Assembly (NCBI RefSeq): GCF_010550675.1
Contig: NZ_JAAGOA010000022.1
Span: 1 to 64,000, forward strand
Direction of reading: 5' to 3'
DNA length: 64,000 nt
Origin: Phytoactinopolyspora halotolerans
GTDB lineage: Bacteria > Actinomycetota > Actinomycetes > Jiangellales > Jiangellaceae
Each line of letters starts with the position of its first letter. Positions within the stretch are counted from its first letter, which is position 1. Shown here piece by piece: positions 25,431 through 34,507 of this stretch. The notes under the pieces are model-generated. The model made no database searches. It worked only from the letters and a program-made list of their open reading frames with translations, and had not been told where the DNA came from. Made by a program: the position numbers and the translations under genes.

Positions 25431-26117
25431 ATGACCGGTGCGAGCCGTTGCGCGATGGCGCTCGGCATTGCGATGGTTCTCGCCGGCTGCAGCGGTGAGG
25501 CAACCACGCGGCAGCCGCTCGGGACGGCGTCTGCTGTGGCCGAATCCGCCGCCGCTGCCACCAGCTCAGCAGCCCCTACGGACACCGGATCACCGGCGTG
25601 GACGGTCACGCCGGATCCCGGACATGCCTCGGAGGTCTCCGACGACGACGTGGCGTTGATGGAAGACTTCGTCGCATTCATGGTGGAACCCACGCCACGC
25701 CGTGCGCAGCGCCTGCCCTTCGTCTCCGATGGTGTCCGGCTCGGACTGGGCGACGAAATGAGCACAACGGTGGCCGTCGACGGTCTCGCTGACGAGAAGT
25801 CCTGGGTCGTCGATCGAGAGACGTTCCGCGCGCACACCGGTCCGTTCTCGCCGATACGGATCATCCGGGAACACATCGCGGCTGCCGTCGATCCTCCATT
25901 GCGGATGAGCAACGACCTGCAGGTGTCAGTCGGTGAGCACGCGCATTGTGCGTCCCTGCCCGTTCCGCCACCCGCGTCGGTCGCGTCGTTGCGGCGGGTC
26001 TCCGTCCAGCCCGCCCACGGCTCTATCGGGAGCTGCGTGTTCTGGTTCTCCGTCGATCTCTACCTGGATACTTCCGGGGACATCCAGGCCGTGACATTCG
26101 ACCTCTACGAGCCCTGA
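25431..26117 (+). CDS. Putative secreted lipoprotein
   Basis: This 228-aa protein starts with a lipoprotein signal (lipobox LAGC, Cys20), followed by an alanine/serine/threonine-rich linker and a folded C-terminal region of about 150 residues (VALMEDFVAFMVEPTP; SCVFWFSVDLYLD). I do not recognise a family. AAAGAGAGGG precedes ATG 25431. It is probably anchored to the outer membrane face. The gene is a single unit between the RraA-like and DinB genes, convergent with the latter. Confidence 0.75.
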   Translation: MTGASRCAMALGIAMVLAGCSGEATTRQPLGTASAVAESAAAATSSAAPTDTGSPAWTVTPDPGHASEVSDDDVALMEDFVAFMVEPTPRRAQRLPFVSDGVRLGLGDEMSTTVAVDGLADEKSWVVDRETFRAHTGPFSPIRIIREHIAAAVDPPLRMSNDLQVSVGEHAHCASLPVPPPASVASLRRVSVQPAHGSIGSCVFWFSVDLYLDTSGDIQAVTFDLYEP

Positions 26118-26124
26118 TTTCAGC

Positions 26125-26634
26125 TCAGTAGTATCCCTTCGATCCGTCGAGAAGCTCCCGGATAGTGTCCATATGGCCAGCGTGCCGGGCGGTCTCTTCG
26201 ATCATGTGCATCAGAATCCATCGCAGGCTGGCGGCAGAGACCCGGAAGTCGGGATGTGCGCCGACCTCATCGAGCGAGCGGGCGGCGATGATCTCGTTCG
26301 ACGTCGCACACTGGCGCCCGTACTCGTCCAGAAGCTTGGCCAGCGGCACACCGTGGACCATCATGTCCGCGTCCTCGGGTTCCTGGAACTGCGGCCCTTC
26401 CGCCGGGCGGCCGAGCAGTACTACCTCGAACCACGTCTGCTCCACCCAACGCATATGCGACACGATGCCCGCCATCGTCATCAACGGCGACGTCGGGAGC
26501 ACCGAGCGATGCGCGTCGCTGTCGGAGAGCCCGTCGCACTTCCAGTGGATGATCGCTCGTTGCATGTCAAGCCAGCCCACGAGCTGAGACCGCTCATCCG
26601 CTTCGAAGGGTGGCCGGACACGAGGTGGAATCAC
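26125..26634 (-). CDS. DinB family (DUF664) protein
   Basis: This 169-aa four-helix DinB-like protein has metal-ligand histidines in IVSHMRWVEQTWFE and MIEETARHAGHMDTIRELLDG. Such proteins act as thiol-dependent transferases (mycothiol or bacillithiol S-transferases) or are of unknown function. The start is GTG 26634. There is no ribosome site, but TAGCGT on the minus strand (26642-26647) ends seven bases before it, as expected of a leaderless message. Confidence 0.85.
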   Translation of the reverse strand: MIPPRVRPPFEADERSQLVGWLDMQRAIIHWKCDGLSDSDAHRSVLPTSPLMTMAGIVSHMRWVEQTWFEVVLLGRPAEGPQFQEPEDADMMVHGVPLAKLLDEYGRQCATSNEIIAARSLDEVGAHPDFRVSAASLRWILMHMIEETARHAGHMDTIRELLDGSKGYY

Positions 26635-26675
26635 GCGGCCGACGCTACTCGATCACGCCAGTCCGCACACGTGAT

Positions 26676-27104
26676 TTATCCCGTCGGCGACTCGGGGTGT
26701 TCCGCGCGCCGTGCCGCGCACCAGGTGTCGCCGCATGGTTCACCGGCCATGTTCCAGCTCCATGACGTGGTCGGCGTGATGCGCAGGAACGTGCCCGGGC
26801 CCACCATGCCGACCCGGTCGATCGGACCATCGGCCCGCCCGTACACCCGGATACTGCGGGTAATGAACGGCTCGAACGACACCATGTCGTCGACGACCAG
26901 CGCGACCTTCGTGTTTCCGGCCAGCACGTTGCGGAACTTACGGGTATTGACGACGGCCGAACCTGTGCCTCCGACCCAGAAGTGTGTCCCGTCGAACTCG
27001 AAGGCCACCGGTACGACGTCCGGCTGCCCGTCGTCGTCGACGGTGGCGAATCTGGCGAGCGGCTGGGACCGTAGATCGGCGATCTCTTCATCAGTGAACG
27101 ACAC
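26676..27104 (-). CDS. PPOX-class F420-dependent oxidoreductase
   Basis: This 142-aa split-barrel protein resembles F420-binding PPOX-class enzymes: LARFATVDDDGQPDVVPVAF at residues 18-37, NTRKFRNVLAGNTKVALVVDDM and SWSWNMAGE. GTG 27104 is supported by a perfect AGGAGG seven bases upstream; the frame runs on to 27206 without support. Upstream lies a 30-bp promoter nearly identical to that of the ECF42-DGPF operon at 54.3 kb, so it is a predicted ECF42 target. Confidence 0.87.
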   Translation of the reverse strand: MSFTDEEIADLRSQPLARFATVDDDGQPDVVPVAFEFDGTHFWVGGTGSAVVNTRKFRNVLAGNTKVALVVDDMVSFEPFITRSIRVYGRADGPIDRVGMVGPGTFLRITPTTSWSWNMAGEPCGDTWCAARRAEHPESPTG

Positions 27105-27175
27105 GGGTGCCTCCTGTGCGGGTGGAACCGGTGGATCCGGACGAGGATCCACCGGTCGCGGACTGTTCTCACCAC

Positions 27176-27205
27176 CTACACGAATGGATAGCGCCCATAT
27201 CGACA
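27176..27205 (-). promoter_or_regulatory. ECF42-type promoter of the F420 oxidoreductase
   Basis: The minus strand reads TGTCGAT, 15 bp, TCGTGTAG. The -35 word matches the TGTCGA published for ECF42 sigma factors in Streptomyces. The same two words with the same 15-bp gap occur only once more in this window that I could find, ahead of the DGPF-ECF42 operon (54,343-54,372). The expected leader is about 65 bases. Confidence 0.75.
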
Positions 27206-27249
27206 CCCAAGCGTTGCGTGACGTGTTCGAGCCAGGGCGGCGCCCGTGC

Positions 27250-29076
27250 CTAGAGCTTGAAGCGGTCCATCACGACCGGTGCGGCCTCGGGCGTCCGCAG
27301 GTCGTACAGGTAGCTGACCACCTCGCCGGCACCGGTGTCCAGGATCGAGAAGACGGTGAACTCGTTGCCGGCGGCGAACGGCAGTGACGCGCCGTCGTCG
27401 TTGGTCAGCGCGTGCACGCTCGGCACCACCGGCTCCAATCCGCCCGGGTTGCCCTGCGCGGAGTAGTTGTCCGCGTTCCACGGCGCCGGCGGCACCGGCC
27501 GCGAAAGGCCGGAGAGCGGATGGTAAGCGCCGTAGGAGTTGCCGACGTTCGACGTCTCCAGGTAGTTGGTGCCGGACGGTGCGACGAAACGGTTCCACAG
27601 GTGCGAGTGACCGTTGAGGACCAAGTTCACCCCGGCCTCCTCCAACAGCGGAGCGACGTCACGGGTCAGGTAGTTGTCCTCCTTGGGGTACTCGTAGCGC
27701 ACCCGTGGCTCGCCGTTCTCGCCCACCTCCTCGATCCGCACCGGATCCGTGAACGGCGGCGACATGTTGTCGCCCAGGCCGTGCGGCCCCTCATGCAGCA
27801 TCACGACGGCGTACTCGGCGTCCCGGAACTCCGAGCCGGCCAGCTCCGCGCGCAGCCACTCGTACTGCTCGCTCCCGACACCGATCTCTTCGAAGATGTG
27901 CGATCCCCACCCTTGGGCCAGCGGGTCGTCGAGCGTGTGCGGCGCCTCGGTGAAGCGCGTCCTGTCCCAACTGCTCTGGTCGGCGGCGATGTTCGGACTG
28001 CGCCAGATCCGGGTGGAGTACAGGGAGATCAGCCGCACGTCGCCGACGGTGGTCGCGTAGTACCGCTCCCCGCCCGGCGACGAGTCCGGGAGCGTGAACA
28101 GTTCTTCGTAGCTGGTTGTGTTGAACGAGTTGTCGGTGATCCACTGCTCTTTCAGCCGCTCGTCACCGGTCGGGTTGATCTCGTCGGCGATCCTGGCGTA
28201 TTCGGCCTCGGCCACTGCCCGCGGAACGGGCGAGTTGAACGACTCGTTGAGCGAACCACGACCGGCGCGGCCCATCACCTCGTGGTTGCCGACGGCGGGA
28301 AACAGCGGTGCGTTCTGGATGATCTCCGCACCGGCGTACTCCACGCCGTTGGCCTCGTATGACGCCCGTCCCTGCAGCGCCGGGAAGAACGCGAAGCCAC
28401 GCTGGTCGTCGAACCACTCCGACGCCCGGTCAGGGACGTTCACCAGATCTCCGGCGAGGAACACCGCGTCCACCTGGCCGACGGTCTCCGCTACCTGCTG
28501 CAGGTTCGCCGGGGTGTTCGCCTTGAGCTGATGGTCGCTGGTGAGCAGGATCTTCAGGTCGTCGCCGTTCCGCGGGCTCGGCGTCAGCGTGTAGGTATCC
28601 GACGCAACCGGGCGGGTGCGCGCCAGCGAGACGACTCGGTAGGGGATGCGCACGCCCGGTTCGAGACCGGTGACCGTCGCCTCGTGCCGGTAGACGTCCC
28701 GAGGCGTGACCTCGTCGGGAGCGTCGGGGATGGCAGACGCGGCGTCCTCCGCCATCTGCGACAGTTTGGCCGTGTCGGCGGGGAACACGTCGATGCCGGA
28801 AATCCGGGCACCGCCGGCGGCGGCACGGAGCTGCCCCGAGTTCAGTTCATCGACCCTTTCGCCGACGAGCACGACGTGCGAGCGGCCCTCGAACTCGGTC
28901 ATCCACGTGACGTTGACCGAGTCTTCTTCCGGCAGTTGAAGGTACGGCTCGGTCAGCAGCTCCCGCGCGGCGGAGGCGGGTACCGCTGCAGCATCAGAGC
29001 CGTCCGCCTGCCCCACCGCCGTCACGACGACGAGCGACAGCGCGGACAGGGACAGGACAAGGAGACGCGCAGCCAT
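27250..29076 (-). CDS. Secreted purple-acid-type metallophosphoesterase
   Basis: This 608-aa exported phosphatase has a signal peptide MAARLLVLSLSALSLVVVTAVG. An N-terminal fibronectin-like domain (TEPYLQLPEEDSVNVTWMTE) is typical of purple acid phosphatases. The calcineurin-like domain has ILLTSDHQLKA, FLAGDLVNVPD, FPAVGNHEVMGR, VVMLHEGPHG and LVLNGHSHLWNRF. These supply the two-metal site, although the first motif has H in place of the more common D-x-H-x arrangement. ATG 29076 follows CCAGGAGTG; the frame extends further but lacks a ribosome site. Likely role: phosphate scavenging outside the cell. Confidence 0.9.
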   Translation of the reverse strand: MAARLLVLSLSALSLVVVTAVGQADGSDAAAVPASAARELLTEPYLQLPEEDSVNVTWMTEFEGRSHVVLVGERVDELNSGQLRAAAGGARISGIDVFPADTAKLSQMAEDAASAIPDAPDEVTPRDVYRHEATVTGLEPGVRIPYRVVSLARTRPVASDTYTLTPSPRNGDDLKILLTSDHQLKANTPANLQQVAETVGQVDAVFLAGDLVNVPDRASEWFDDQRGFAFFPALQGRASYEANGVEYAGAEIIQNAPLFPAVGNHEVMGRAGRGSLNESFNSPVPRAVAEAEYARIADEINPTGDERLKEQWITDNSFNTTSYEELFTLPDSSPGGERYYATTVGDVRLISLYSTRIWRSPNIAADQSSWDRTRFTEAPHTLDDPLAQGWGSHIFEEIGVGSEQYEWLRAELAGSEFRDAEYAVVMLHEGPHGLGDNMSPPFTDPVRIEEVGENGEPRVRYEYPKEDNYLTRDVAPLLEEAGVNLVLNGHSHLWNRFVAPSGTNYLETSNVGNSYGAYHPLSGLSRPVPPAPWNADNYSAQGNPGGLEPVVPSVHALTNDDGASLPFAAGNEFTVFSILDTGAGEVVSYLYDLRTPEAAPVVMDRFKL

Positions 29077-29248
29077 GAAGACACTCCTGGAGAGGATGGA
29101 AGCGACGCGGATCATCCTGCTGCTCCGCCCGTGAACTGCGCTGCCCATCGCTGGTGAACCGGGGCGAACGGCCAGGTTGCGGATGTGCGACGCCGGCACG
29201 GGCTAGCGGCCGCGGCCCGCGAACGAACCGCCGGCTGGAATGAAACGA

Positions 29249-29278
29249 GCCCGGCTCAACCCTCCTGGGGAGCCGGGC
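29249..29278 (-). terminator. Hairpin terminator in a 347-bp gap
   Basis: GCCCGGCTC (29249-29257) and GAGCCGGGC (29270-29278) pair perfectly around a 12-nt loop. It lies between the DUF3145 gene and the phosphatase, both on the minus strand. It is best read as the terminator of the former, about 145 bp past its stop. The rest of the gap 29,077-29,423 should hold the phosphatase promoter; I see no gene in it. Confidence 0.6.
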
Positions 29279-29423
29279 CCATTCACATGGTGAGGCCGCT
29301 GTCTCCCGGATCACCGGGCCGGGGAAATCACCGGTGCCGGAGCGGCCACGAACAAAGGCGCGTTATCTGGATGTGACCATACACGTGACAGGACGGCCTG
29401 TGAAGCCCTTGACTCAAGTTTTC

Positions 29424-29918
29424 TCAGACCACCTGGTGGAGCCACCGGACCGGCGCTCCGTCACCCGCGTACCGAAAGGGTTCGAGCTCGTCGTCCCATG
29501 GCTTGCCGACCAGCCGACGGAGCTCCTCTTCCAGCGAGATCTCGCCCTCGGTCGCCTTGACCACGGCGGCCTTGATCCGGTCCTCCGGAATCATGATGTC
29601 GCCGTGCACGCCCGTCACAGCATGGAAAATGCCCAGGCTCGGCGTATAGGCGTACCGCGCGCCTTCGTTGCCGGGGCTCGGCTCTTCGGTCACCTCGAAC
29701 CGCAAGTGCAACCAACCGCGCAACGCGGACGCGATCCGCGAGCTCGTGCCGGGCTCACCCTGCCATGAGAGCTCGGCCCGGTAGGCGCCGGGCTGAGCAG
29801 GCTGCGGTGTCCATTCCAGGCTCACGCGCACACCAAGTACACCGGCGGCGGCCCATTCAACATGCGGGCACAACGCCGGCGTTGCGGCGTGGACGTACAG
29901 GACGCCACGTGTCGTCAC
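29424..29918 (-). CDS. DUF3145 family protein
   Basis: This 164-aa protein matches an actinobacteria-specific family, with RGVLYVHAATPALCPHVEWA at the N terminus, RFEVTEEPSPGNEGARYAYTP, and the LGIFHAVTGVHGDIMIPEDR and LEPFRYAGDGAPVRWLHQV segments. Function unknown, but it is very widely conserved among actinomycetes as a single-copy gene. GTG 29918 is preceded by AGGAGG six bases upstream. The frame continues to 30,143 but those 75 residues are cysteine-rich noise. Confidence 0.93.
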   Translation of the reverse strand: MTTRGVLYVHAATPALCPHVEWAAAGVLGVRVSLEWTPQPAQPGAYRAELSWQGEPGTSSRIASALRGWLHLRFEVTEEPSPGNEGARYAYTPSLGIFHAVTGVHGDIMIPEDRIKAAVVKATEGEISLEEELRRLVGKPWDDELEPFRYAGDGAPVRWLHQVV

Positions 29919-30184
29919 CAGATCCTCCTGTGAGTCGAGGGACGCCTTCCCCTGCGACCTCTTCTCATCACTTTCAGGATCAAGCGACGGTCCTATTGTG
30001 CATGATCGCGTGCGAGGATGCCACGCATACCCACCGCCCGCGTGGCGTGTCGGCGCGCGCGAGACCGGCCGGGCGCACGAATCATCACCAGCCGCGCATG
30101 CACACGAGCCCGCATGGCAAGGTAGTGCGCAACACCGCGCCACACCCCAGGCGCCATCAGCCTGTACGAGGAGTGACCCTGCTC

Positions 30185-32245
30185 ATGTCGTCCGAGAACC
30201 CGTTCCTCTCCCCCAGCGACCTGCCCTACCAGTTGCCGCCGTTCGAGCGGATCGACGAGTCGCATTACCGCCCGGCGTTTGAGCGGGGCATGGCAGAGCA
30301 GCGGGCAGAGATCGATGAGATCGTCGCGAACCCCGACGCCCCGACGTTCGAGAACACCATCGTGGCGCTGGAACGCACCGGGGAGACGTTGCGCCGGGTA
30401 TCGGCGGTCTTCTTCAATCAGGCCTCGGCGGACGCGAACGACACGATCCAGGAGATCCAGGGCGAGATCGCTCCGAAATTGGCCGCGCACGAAGACGCGA
30501 TCTACCTCAACGCAGAGCTCTATGCGCGAGTCAAGGCCGTCTACGACGCCGACCCCGATCTCGACCCGGAGTCGCGGCGGCTGCTGGAGCGCTATCACCT
30601 CGACTTCGTCCGTGCCGGTGCGGCCCTGCGGCCACAGCAGCAGGAGCGCCTGCGGGAGATCAACGAGGAGCTCTCGGCGCTGTCCACGACGTTTCAGAAC
30701 AAGCTCCTGGCGGACACGAACGCCTCCGCCGTCGTCGTCGACGACGAGTCCCAGCTGGCCGGGCTCTCCCCGGATGCGGTCGCGGCCGCGGCCGAAGCGG
30801 CCCGGGAACGCGACCTTCCGGGCTCGTACGTGCTCACCCTGATCCTGCCCAGCAACCAACCGGTACTTTCCTCGCTGACCGACCGGCCCCTGCGGGAACG
30901 TATCCACGTGGCCTCGATCCAGCGTGGCGCGAACGCCAATGAGCACAACACGGCGGAGACCGTGGCGCGGATCGTGGCACTGCGCGCCGAGCGGGCCGCG
31001 CTGCTCGGCCATCCGCACCACGCGGCGTACGTGCTGGAAGACAGCACCGCGGGGTCTCCGGCCGCCGTGCACGAGATGCTGGACAAGCTCACCCCCGCCG
31101 CCGTCGCCAATGCGCACGCGGAGGCCGCCGCACTGCAGGAGTCGATCGGTGACGAGTTCCAGCTCGAACCCTGGGACTGGTCGTTCTACTCCGAGCGGGT
31201 CAAGCAAGCGAAGTACCAGGTGGATGCGGCGGCGCTGCGCCCGTACTTCGAACTGGAGCGTGTCCTGCACGACGGCGTCTTCTATGCCGCGAACCGCCTG
31301 TACGGCCTGAGTTTCGCCGAGCGCACGGACCTGGTCGGCTACCACCCGGAGGCCCGCGTCTTCGAGGTCACCGATGCCGACGGGTCCGGGGTGGGCCTGT
31401 TCATCGGCGACTTCTACACACGCGATTCCAAGCGCGGCGGCGCGTGGATGAACTCGTTCGTCGACCAGTCCGCGCTGCTGGACACCAAGCCGGTGGTGAT
31501 CAACAACCTGAACATCAGCAGGCCACCCGCCGGCGAGCCGACACTGCTGACGTTCGACGAGGTCACCACGTTGTTCCACGAGTTCGGTCACGCATTGCAC
31601 GGACTGCTGTCCGACGTGCGGTATCCGAAGTTCTCCGGTACCAGCGTTCAGCGTGACTTCGTCGAGTTCCCGTCCCAGGTGAACGAGATGTGGGCGGTGT
31701 GGCCCGAGGTGCTGGCGAATTACGCCCGGCATTACCAGACCGGTGAGCCGCTGGCGCAGGAGGTGGTCGACCGGTTGCGCGAGTCCCAGATCTGGGGTGA
31801 GGGCTTCAAGACCACCGAATACCTGGCCGCGTCGCTGCTGGATCTGGCCTGGCATGAGCTGAGCACCGAGGACGCGCGGAGCCTCTTCCCCGATGACGCC
31901 GAGACCACGCAGCGCATCACCCGCTTCGAGGCGGACGCGCTGGAGCGGGCGGGCGTCGCGGTGGCGGCAGTGCCGCCACGTTACCGGACGACGTACTTCG
32001 CGCACGTGTTCGCGGGCGGCTACAGCGCCGGCTACTACTCCTACATCTGGAGCGAGGTGCTCGACGCCGACACCGTCGATTGGTTCACCGAGAACGGCGG
32101 CCTCACCCGGGAGAACGGCGACCACTTCCGCCGTACGCTGCTCTCCCGAGGCGGCAGCATGGATGAGATGCAGGCGTTCCGCGAGTTCCGCGGCCGCGAC
32201 CCGCAGATCGAGCCGCTGCTCACCCGCCGCGGCCTCGCCTCCTGA
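30185..32245 (+). CDS. M3-family oligopeptidase (peptidyl-dipeptidase Dcp/OpdA type)
   Basis: This 686-aa zinc metallopeptidase finishes cytoplasmic degradation of small peptides. The N-terminal helical part contains PDAPTFENTIVALERTG, a hallmark of M3A enzymes. The HExxH motif is LFHEFGHALHGLLSD (His465) with the downstream glutamate in FVEFPSQVNEMW. The C terminus has YYSYIWSEVLDADTVDWF and GGSMDEMQAFREFRGR. ATG 30185 has GAGGAGTG seven bases upstream; the frame opens 420 bp earlier but only as an antisense artefact. The complete length is normal. Confidence 0.95.
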   Translation: MSSENPFLSPSDLPYQLPPFERIDESHYRPAFERGMAEQRAEIDEIVANPDAPTFENTIVALERTGETLRRVSAVFFNQASADANDTIQEIQGEIAPKLAAHEDAIYLNAELYARVKAVYDADPDLDPESRRLLERYHLDFVRAGAALRPQQQERLREINEELSALSTTFQNKLLADTNASAVVVDDESQLAGLSPDAVAAAAEAARERDLPGSYVLTLILPSNQPVLSSLTDRPLRERIHVASIQRGANANEHNTAETVARIVALRAERAALLGHPHHAAYVLEDSTAGSPAAVHEMLDKLTPAAVANAHAEAAALQESIGDEFQLEPWDWSFYSERVKQAKYQVDAAALRPYFELERVLHDGVFYAANRLYGLSFAERTDLVGYHPEARVFEVTDADGSGVGLFIGDFYTRDSKRGGAWMNSFVDQSALLDTKPVVINNLNISRPPAGEPTLLTFDEVTTLFHEFGHALHGLLSDVRYPKFSGTSVQRDFVEFPSQVNEMWAVWPEVLANYARHYQTGEPLAQEVVDRLRESQIWGEGFKTTEYLAASLLDLAWHELSTEDARSLFPDDAETTQRITRFEADALERAGVAVAAVPPRYRTTYFAHVFAGGYSAGYYSYIWSEVLDADTVDWFTENGGLTRENGDHFRRTLLSRGGSMDEMQAFREFRGRDPQIEPLLTRRGLAS

Positions 32246-32280
32246 CCCGCCCACGACCCTCCCCATGCCAGCTCCCCCAT

Positions 32281-32326
32281 GATCATCAACCGTCGCTTGC
32301 CACAGCGGGATGGACGGTTGATGATC
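32281..32326. repeat. TGATCA-edged hairpin element
   Basis: Perfect 14-bp arms GATCATCAACCGTC (32281-32294) and its complement (32313-32326) enclose 18 nt. It sits 35 bp past the oligopeptidase stop and 30 bp before the serine hydrolase start. The outer end reads ATGATCAT, as in the other elements at 33,176, 35,091 and 37,583. It could serve as a terminator between the two genes. Confidence 0.65.
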
Positions 32327-32356
32327 TGCGGAGCGGGCCGGGTAGGGTCGTAAAGC

Positions 32357-33178
32357 GTGGAGAGCCTACGGATGATCGAGCAGTGGCCCGTGGACAACGC
32401 CGCCGCGGCGGTGGTGGCCGCGGACGGCACCGTCCTCGACAGCCACGGCGACGGTGACCGGGTGTTCAAGCTGGCCTCGGTGACCAAGCTGCTGACCGCG
32501 TACGCCGCGCTGCTCGCCGTGGAGGAGGGCGTCGCCGAGCTTGACGACCCGGCGGGGCCGGAGGGCTCCACCATCCGGCATCTGCTGGCGCACACCTCCG
32601 GGTTGAACCTGAACGACCACACCACCATCGCGCCGGTCGGCAATCGTCGGGTGTACTCCAGCGCCGGTTACGAGCAGCTGGCGGACGAGCTGGCCAAGCG
32701 GTCAGGCATCGATTTCGCCGACTACGTCCGCGAGGGCCTGCTCACGCCGCTCGGCATGGCGTCGACCGTGTTCGAGGGTTCGCCGGGGCATGGCGCGTCG
32801 TCCACCGTCAACGACTTGGTCCGCTTCGCCGCGGAGCTGCAACGCCCGAGCCTGCTAGACCCGAGCACGGTGGCGACCGCCACCACGGTGGCGTTCCCCG
32901 GTCTCGCCGGGGTTCTTCCCGGCTACGGTCGCCAAGACCCGAACGATTGGGGCCTCGGCTTCGAGATCCGGGACCACAAGAGCCCGCACTGGACCGGGGC
33001 CCAGAACTCGCCGGCGACCTACGGACATTTCGGGCAGTCCGGCACGTTCCTCTGGGTAGATCCCGAGGCCCGCTCCGGCGCCGGACTCGCCTGCGTCGTA
33101 CTGACCGATCGCGACTTCGGCGACTGGGCGATCGAGGCCTGGCCGCCCCTCTCCGACGCCGTCCTCACCTCCCCATGA
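32357..33178 (+). CDS. Serine hydrolase, beta-lactamase/penicillin-binding fold
   Basis: This 273-aa class C-like serine hydrolase has the SxxK motif in LASVTKLLTAY (Ser42), then LLAHTSGLN, the YxN-equivalent YSSAGYEQL and HFGQSGTFLW in place of the KTG strand. Such proteins are DD-peptidase or esterase-like, not necessarily antibiotic-degrading. No signal peptide is seen. GTG 32357 has no ribosome site; TAGGGT (32343-32348) lies eight bases before it, consistent with leaderless translation. The stop TGA is the first three bases of the TGATCA hairpin element at 33,176. Confidence 0.88.
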   Translation: MESLRMIEQWPVDNAAAAVVAADGTVLDSHGDGDRVFKLASVTKLLTAYAALLAVEEGVAELDDPAGPEGSTIRHLLAHTSGLNLNDHTTIAPVGNRRVYSSAGYEQLADELAKRSGIDFADYVREGLLTPLGMASTVFEGSPGHGASSTVNDLVRFAAELQRPSLLDPSTVATATTVAFPGLAGVLPGYGRQDPNDWGLGFEIRDHKSPHWTGAQNSPATYGHFGQSGTFLWVDPEARSGAGLACVVLTDRDFGDWAIEAWPPLSDAVLTSP

Positions 33179-33221
33179 TCATGAACACTTTCCGTGCTAT
33201 GTGAACGGTTTCTGTTCATCA
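33176..33221. repeat. TGATCA-edged hairpin element between convergent genes
   Basis: The left arm is TGATCATGAACACTTTCCGT (33176-33195); the right arm 33205-33221 is a partly degraded complement. Convergent genes both end inside it: the serine hydrolase stop is its left edge, and the glcF stop lies in its loop (33197-33199). It is about 80% identical to the element inserted in glcE at 35,091, which marks them as copies of one repeat. Confidence 0.75.
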
Positions 33222-34465
33222 CTCTGGGCAGAGAGGGCCGACGCGAGCAGCTGCACCGGGTGCACCACCGGGAGATCCAGCTCACGGCCGATCTGCAACG
33301 CGCATCCCGGATTGGTGGTGACGACGACGTCCGCCCCGGTCGTCGCCAGCGCCTGCGCCTTGCGACGACCGAGTTCGGCGGCCGGCTCCGGCTCGACCAG
33401 GTTGTAGATCCCCGCCGAGCCGCAACACAGACCGTCGTCGACGACGGGACGCAGCTCGATGCCCGGGATCCGGCCGAGCACGGTGCGCGGCGCCGCCCGC
33501 ACCCGCTGGGCGTTCGCCAGGTGACACGCGTCGTGATACGCGACCGCCAAGTCCAGCCGAGCGTAGGGACGGCGCGGCTCCAGCTCCGCCAGCACCTCGG
33601 TGACGTCCCGCACTTTCGAAGCCACCGCCGCCGCCCGCTCAGCGTAGCGCGGATCGTCGGCGAGGAGCCTGTCGTAGTCCTTCATCGCCGAACCGCACCC
33701 CGCCGCCGTGACCACGATCGCGTCCAACTCCAGCCGGGCGAAGATGTCCACGACGGCACGCGCACGGTCCAGGGCTGACGCCTCCCGGCCGCCGTGCAGC
33801 TCCAGCGCCCCGCAGCATCCCTGCGCCGAGGGAGCCAGCACCTCGCACCCCTCCGCCGCCAGCACCCGCACGGTGGCCTCATTCACGTCGCCGAAGAACA
33901 CCTCCTGAACGCAGCCGGTCAGCAGACCGACCCGGAGCCGGCGCGCACCCTCGGGCGGTGTCCGGGTGGCCGTCCGCCGGGTCACAGCCGCCCAGGTGAT
34001 CCGCGGCAGCACCGACTCCACCGCACGCAGCCGCGCCGGCAGGCGGTCCAGGATGCGGCTGCGACGCACCACGCGCGCGATCCCGAGCCGCTGATACACC
34101 CAGCCCACCAGTGCGGCCGCACGCAGTCGGCGGCGCCCCGGGAACGCGCGGAAGATCATCGAGCGGAACGCGCGATCCCGCCAGGGCCGGCGGTAGTCCC
34201 GCTCGATGGTGGCCCGCGCCGACTCGATGAGCTGGTCGTATTTGACACCGGACGGGCATGCCGGCACGCACGCCATGCAGCCGAGGCAGGCATCGAGGTG
34301 GCCGACCCAGGTGGCGTCGATCGGCGAGCTGCCCTCGACGGCCGTCTTCATCAGGTGGATCCGCCCGCGTGGCGAGTCCATCTCCTCGCCCCACAGGTTG
34401 TACGTGGGGCAGGCCGGCAGGCAGAACCCGCAGTGCACGCAATCGTCGATCAGTTCTCGGTCCAC
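33197..34465 (-). CDS. glcF: Glycolate oxidase iron-sulfur subunit
   Basis: This 422-aa protein has two 4Fe-4S ferredoxin motifs, CVHCGFCLPACP (residues 9-20) and CLGCMACVPACP (about 60-71). Two CCG domains follow (GCCGALELHGG and CCGSAGIYNLVEP), as in GlcF and related heterodisulfide-type electron carriers. It passes electrons from the flavin subunits, the next two genes upstream, to the respiratory chain as glycolate is oxidised to glyoxylate. GTG 34465 is preceded by GGGAGG. The last residues (DEQKPFT) come from the hairpin element, which has replaced or extended the original C terminus. Confidence 0.93.
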   Translation of the reverse strand: MDRELIDDCVHCGFCLPACPTYNLWGEEMDSPRGRIHLMKTAVEGSSPIDATWVGHLDACLGCMACVPACPSGVKYDQLIESARATIERDYRRPWRDRAFRSMIFRAFPGRRRLRAAALVGWVYQRLGIARVVRRSRILDRLPARLRAVESVLPRITWAAVTRRTATRTPPEGARRLRVGLLTGCVQEVFFGDVNEATVRVLAAEGCEVLAPSAQGCCGALELHGGREASALDRARAVVDIFARLELDAIVVTAAGCGSAMKDYDRLLADDPRYAERAAAVASKVRDVTEVLAELEPRRPYARLDLAVAYHDACHLANAQRVRAAPRTVLGRIPGIELRPVVDDGLCCGSAGIYNLVEPEPAAELGRRKAQALATTGADVVVTTNPGCALQIGRELDLPVVHPVQLLASALSAQSDEQKPFT

Positions 34466-34507
34466 CTGTCGACGCCTCCCGTTCCGGTGTCCTCGATGCC
34501 GGTGTTC

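Noticed and set aside
29993-32266. Minus-strand frame of 757 codons opposite the oligopeptidase
   Set aside because: Shadow frame of a strongly conserved enzyme on the other strand.
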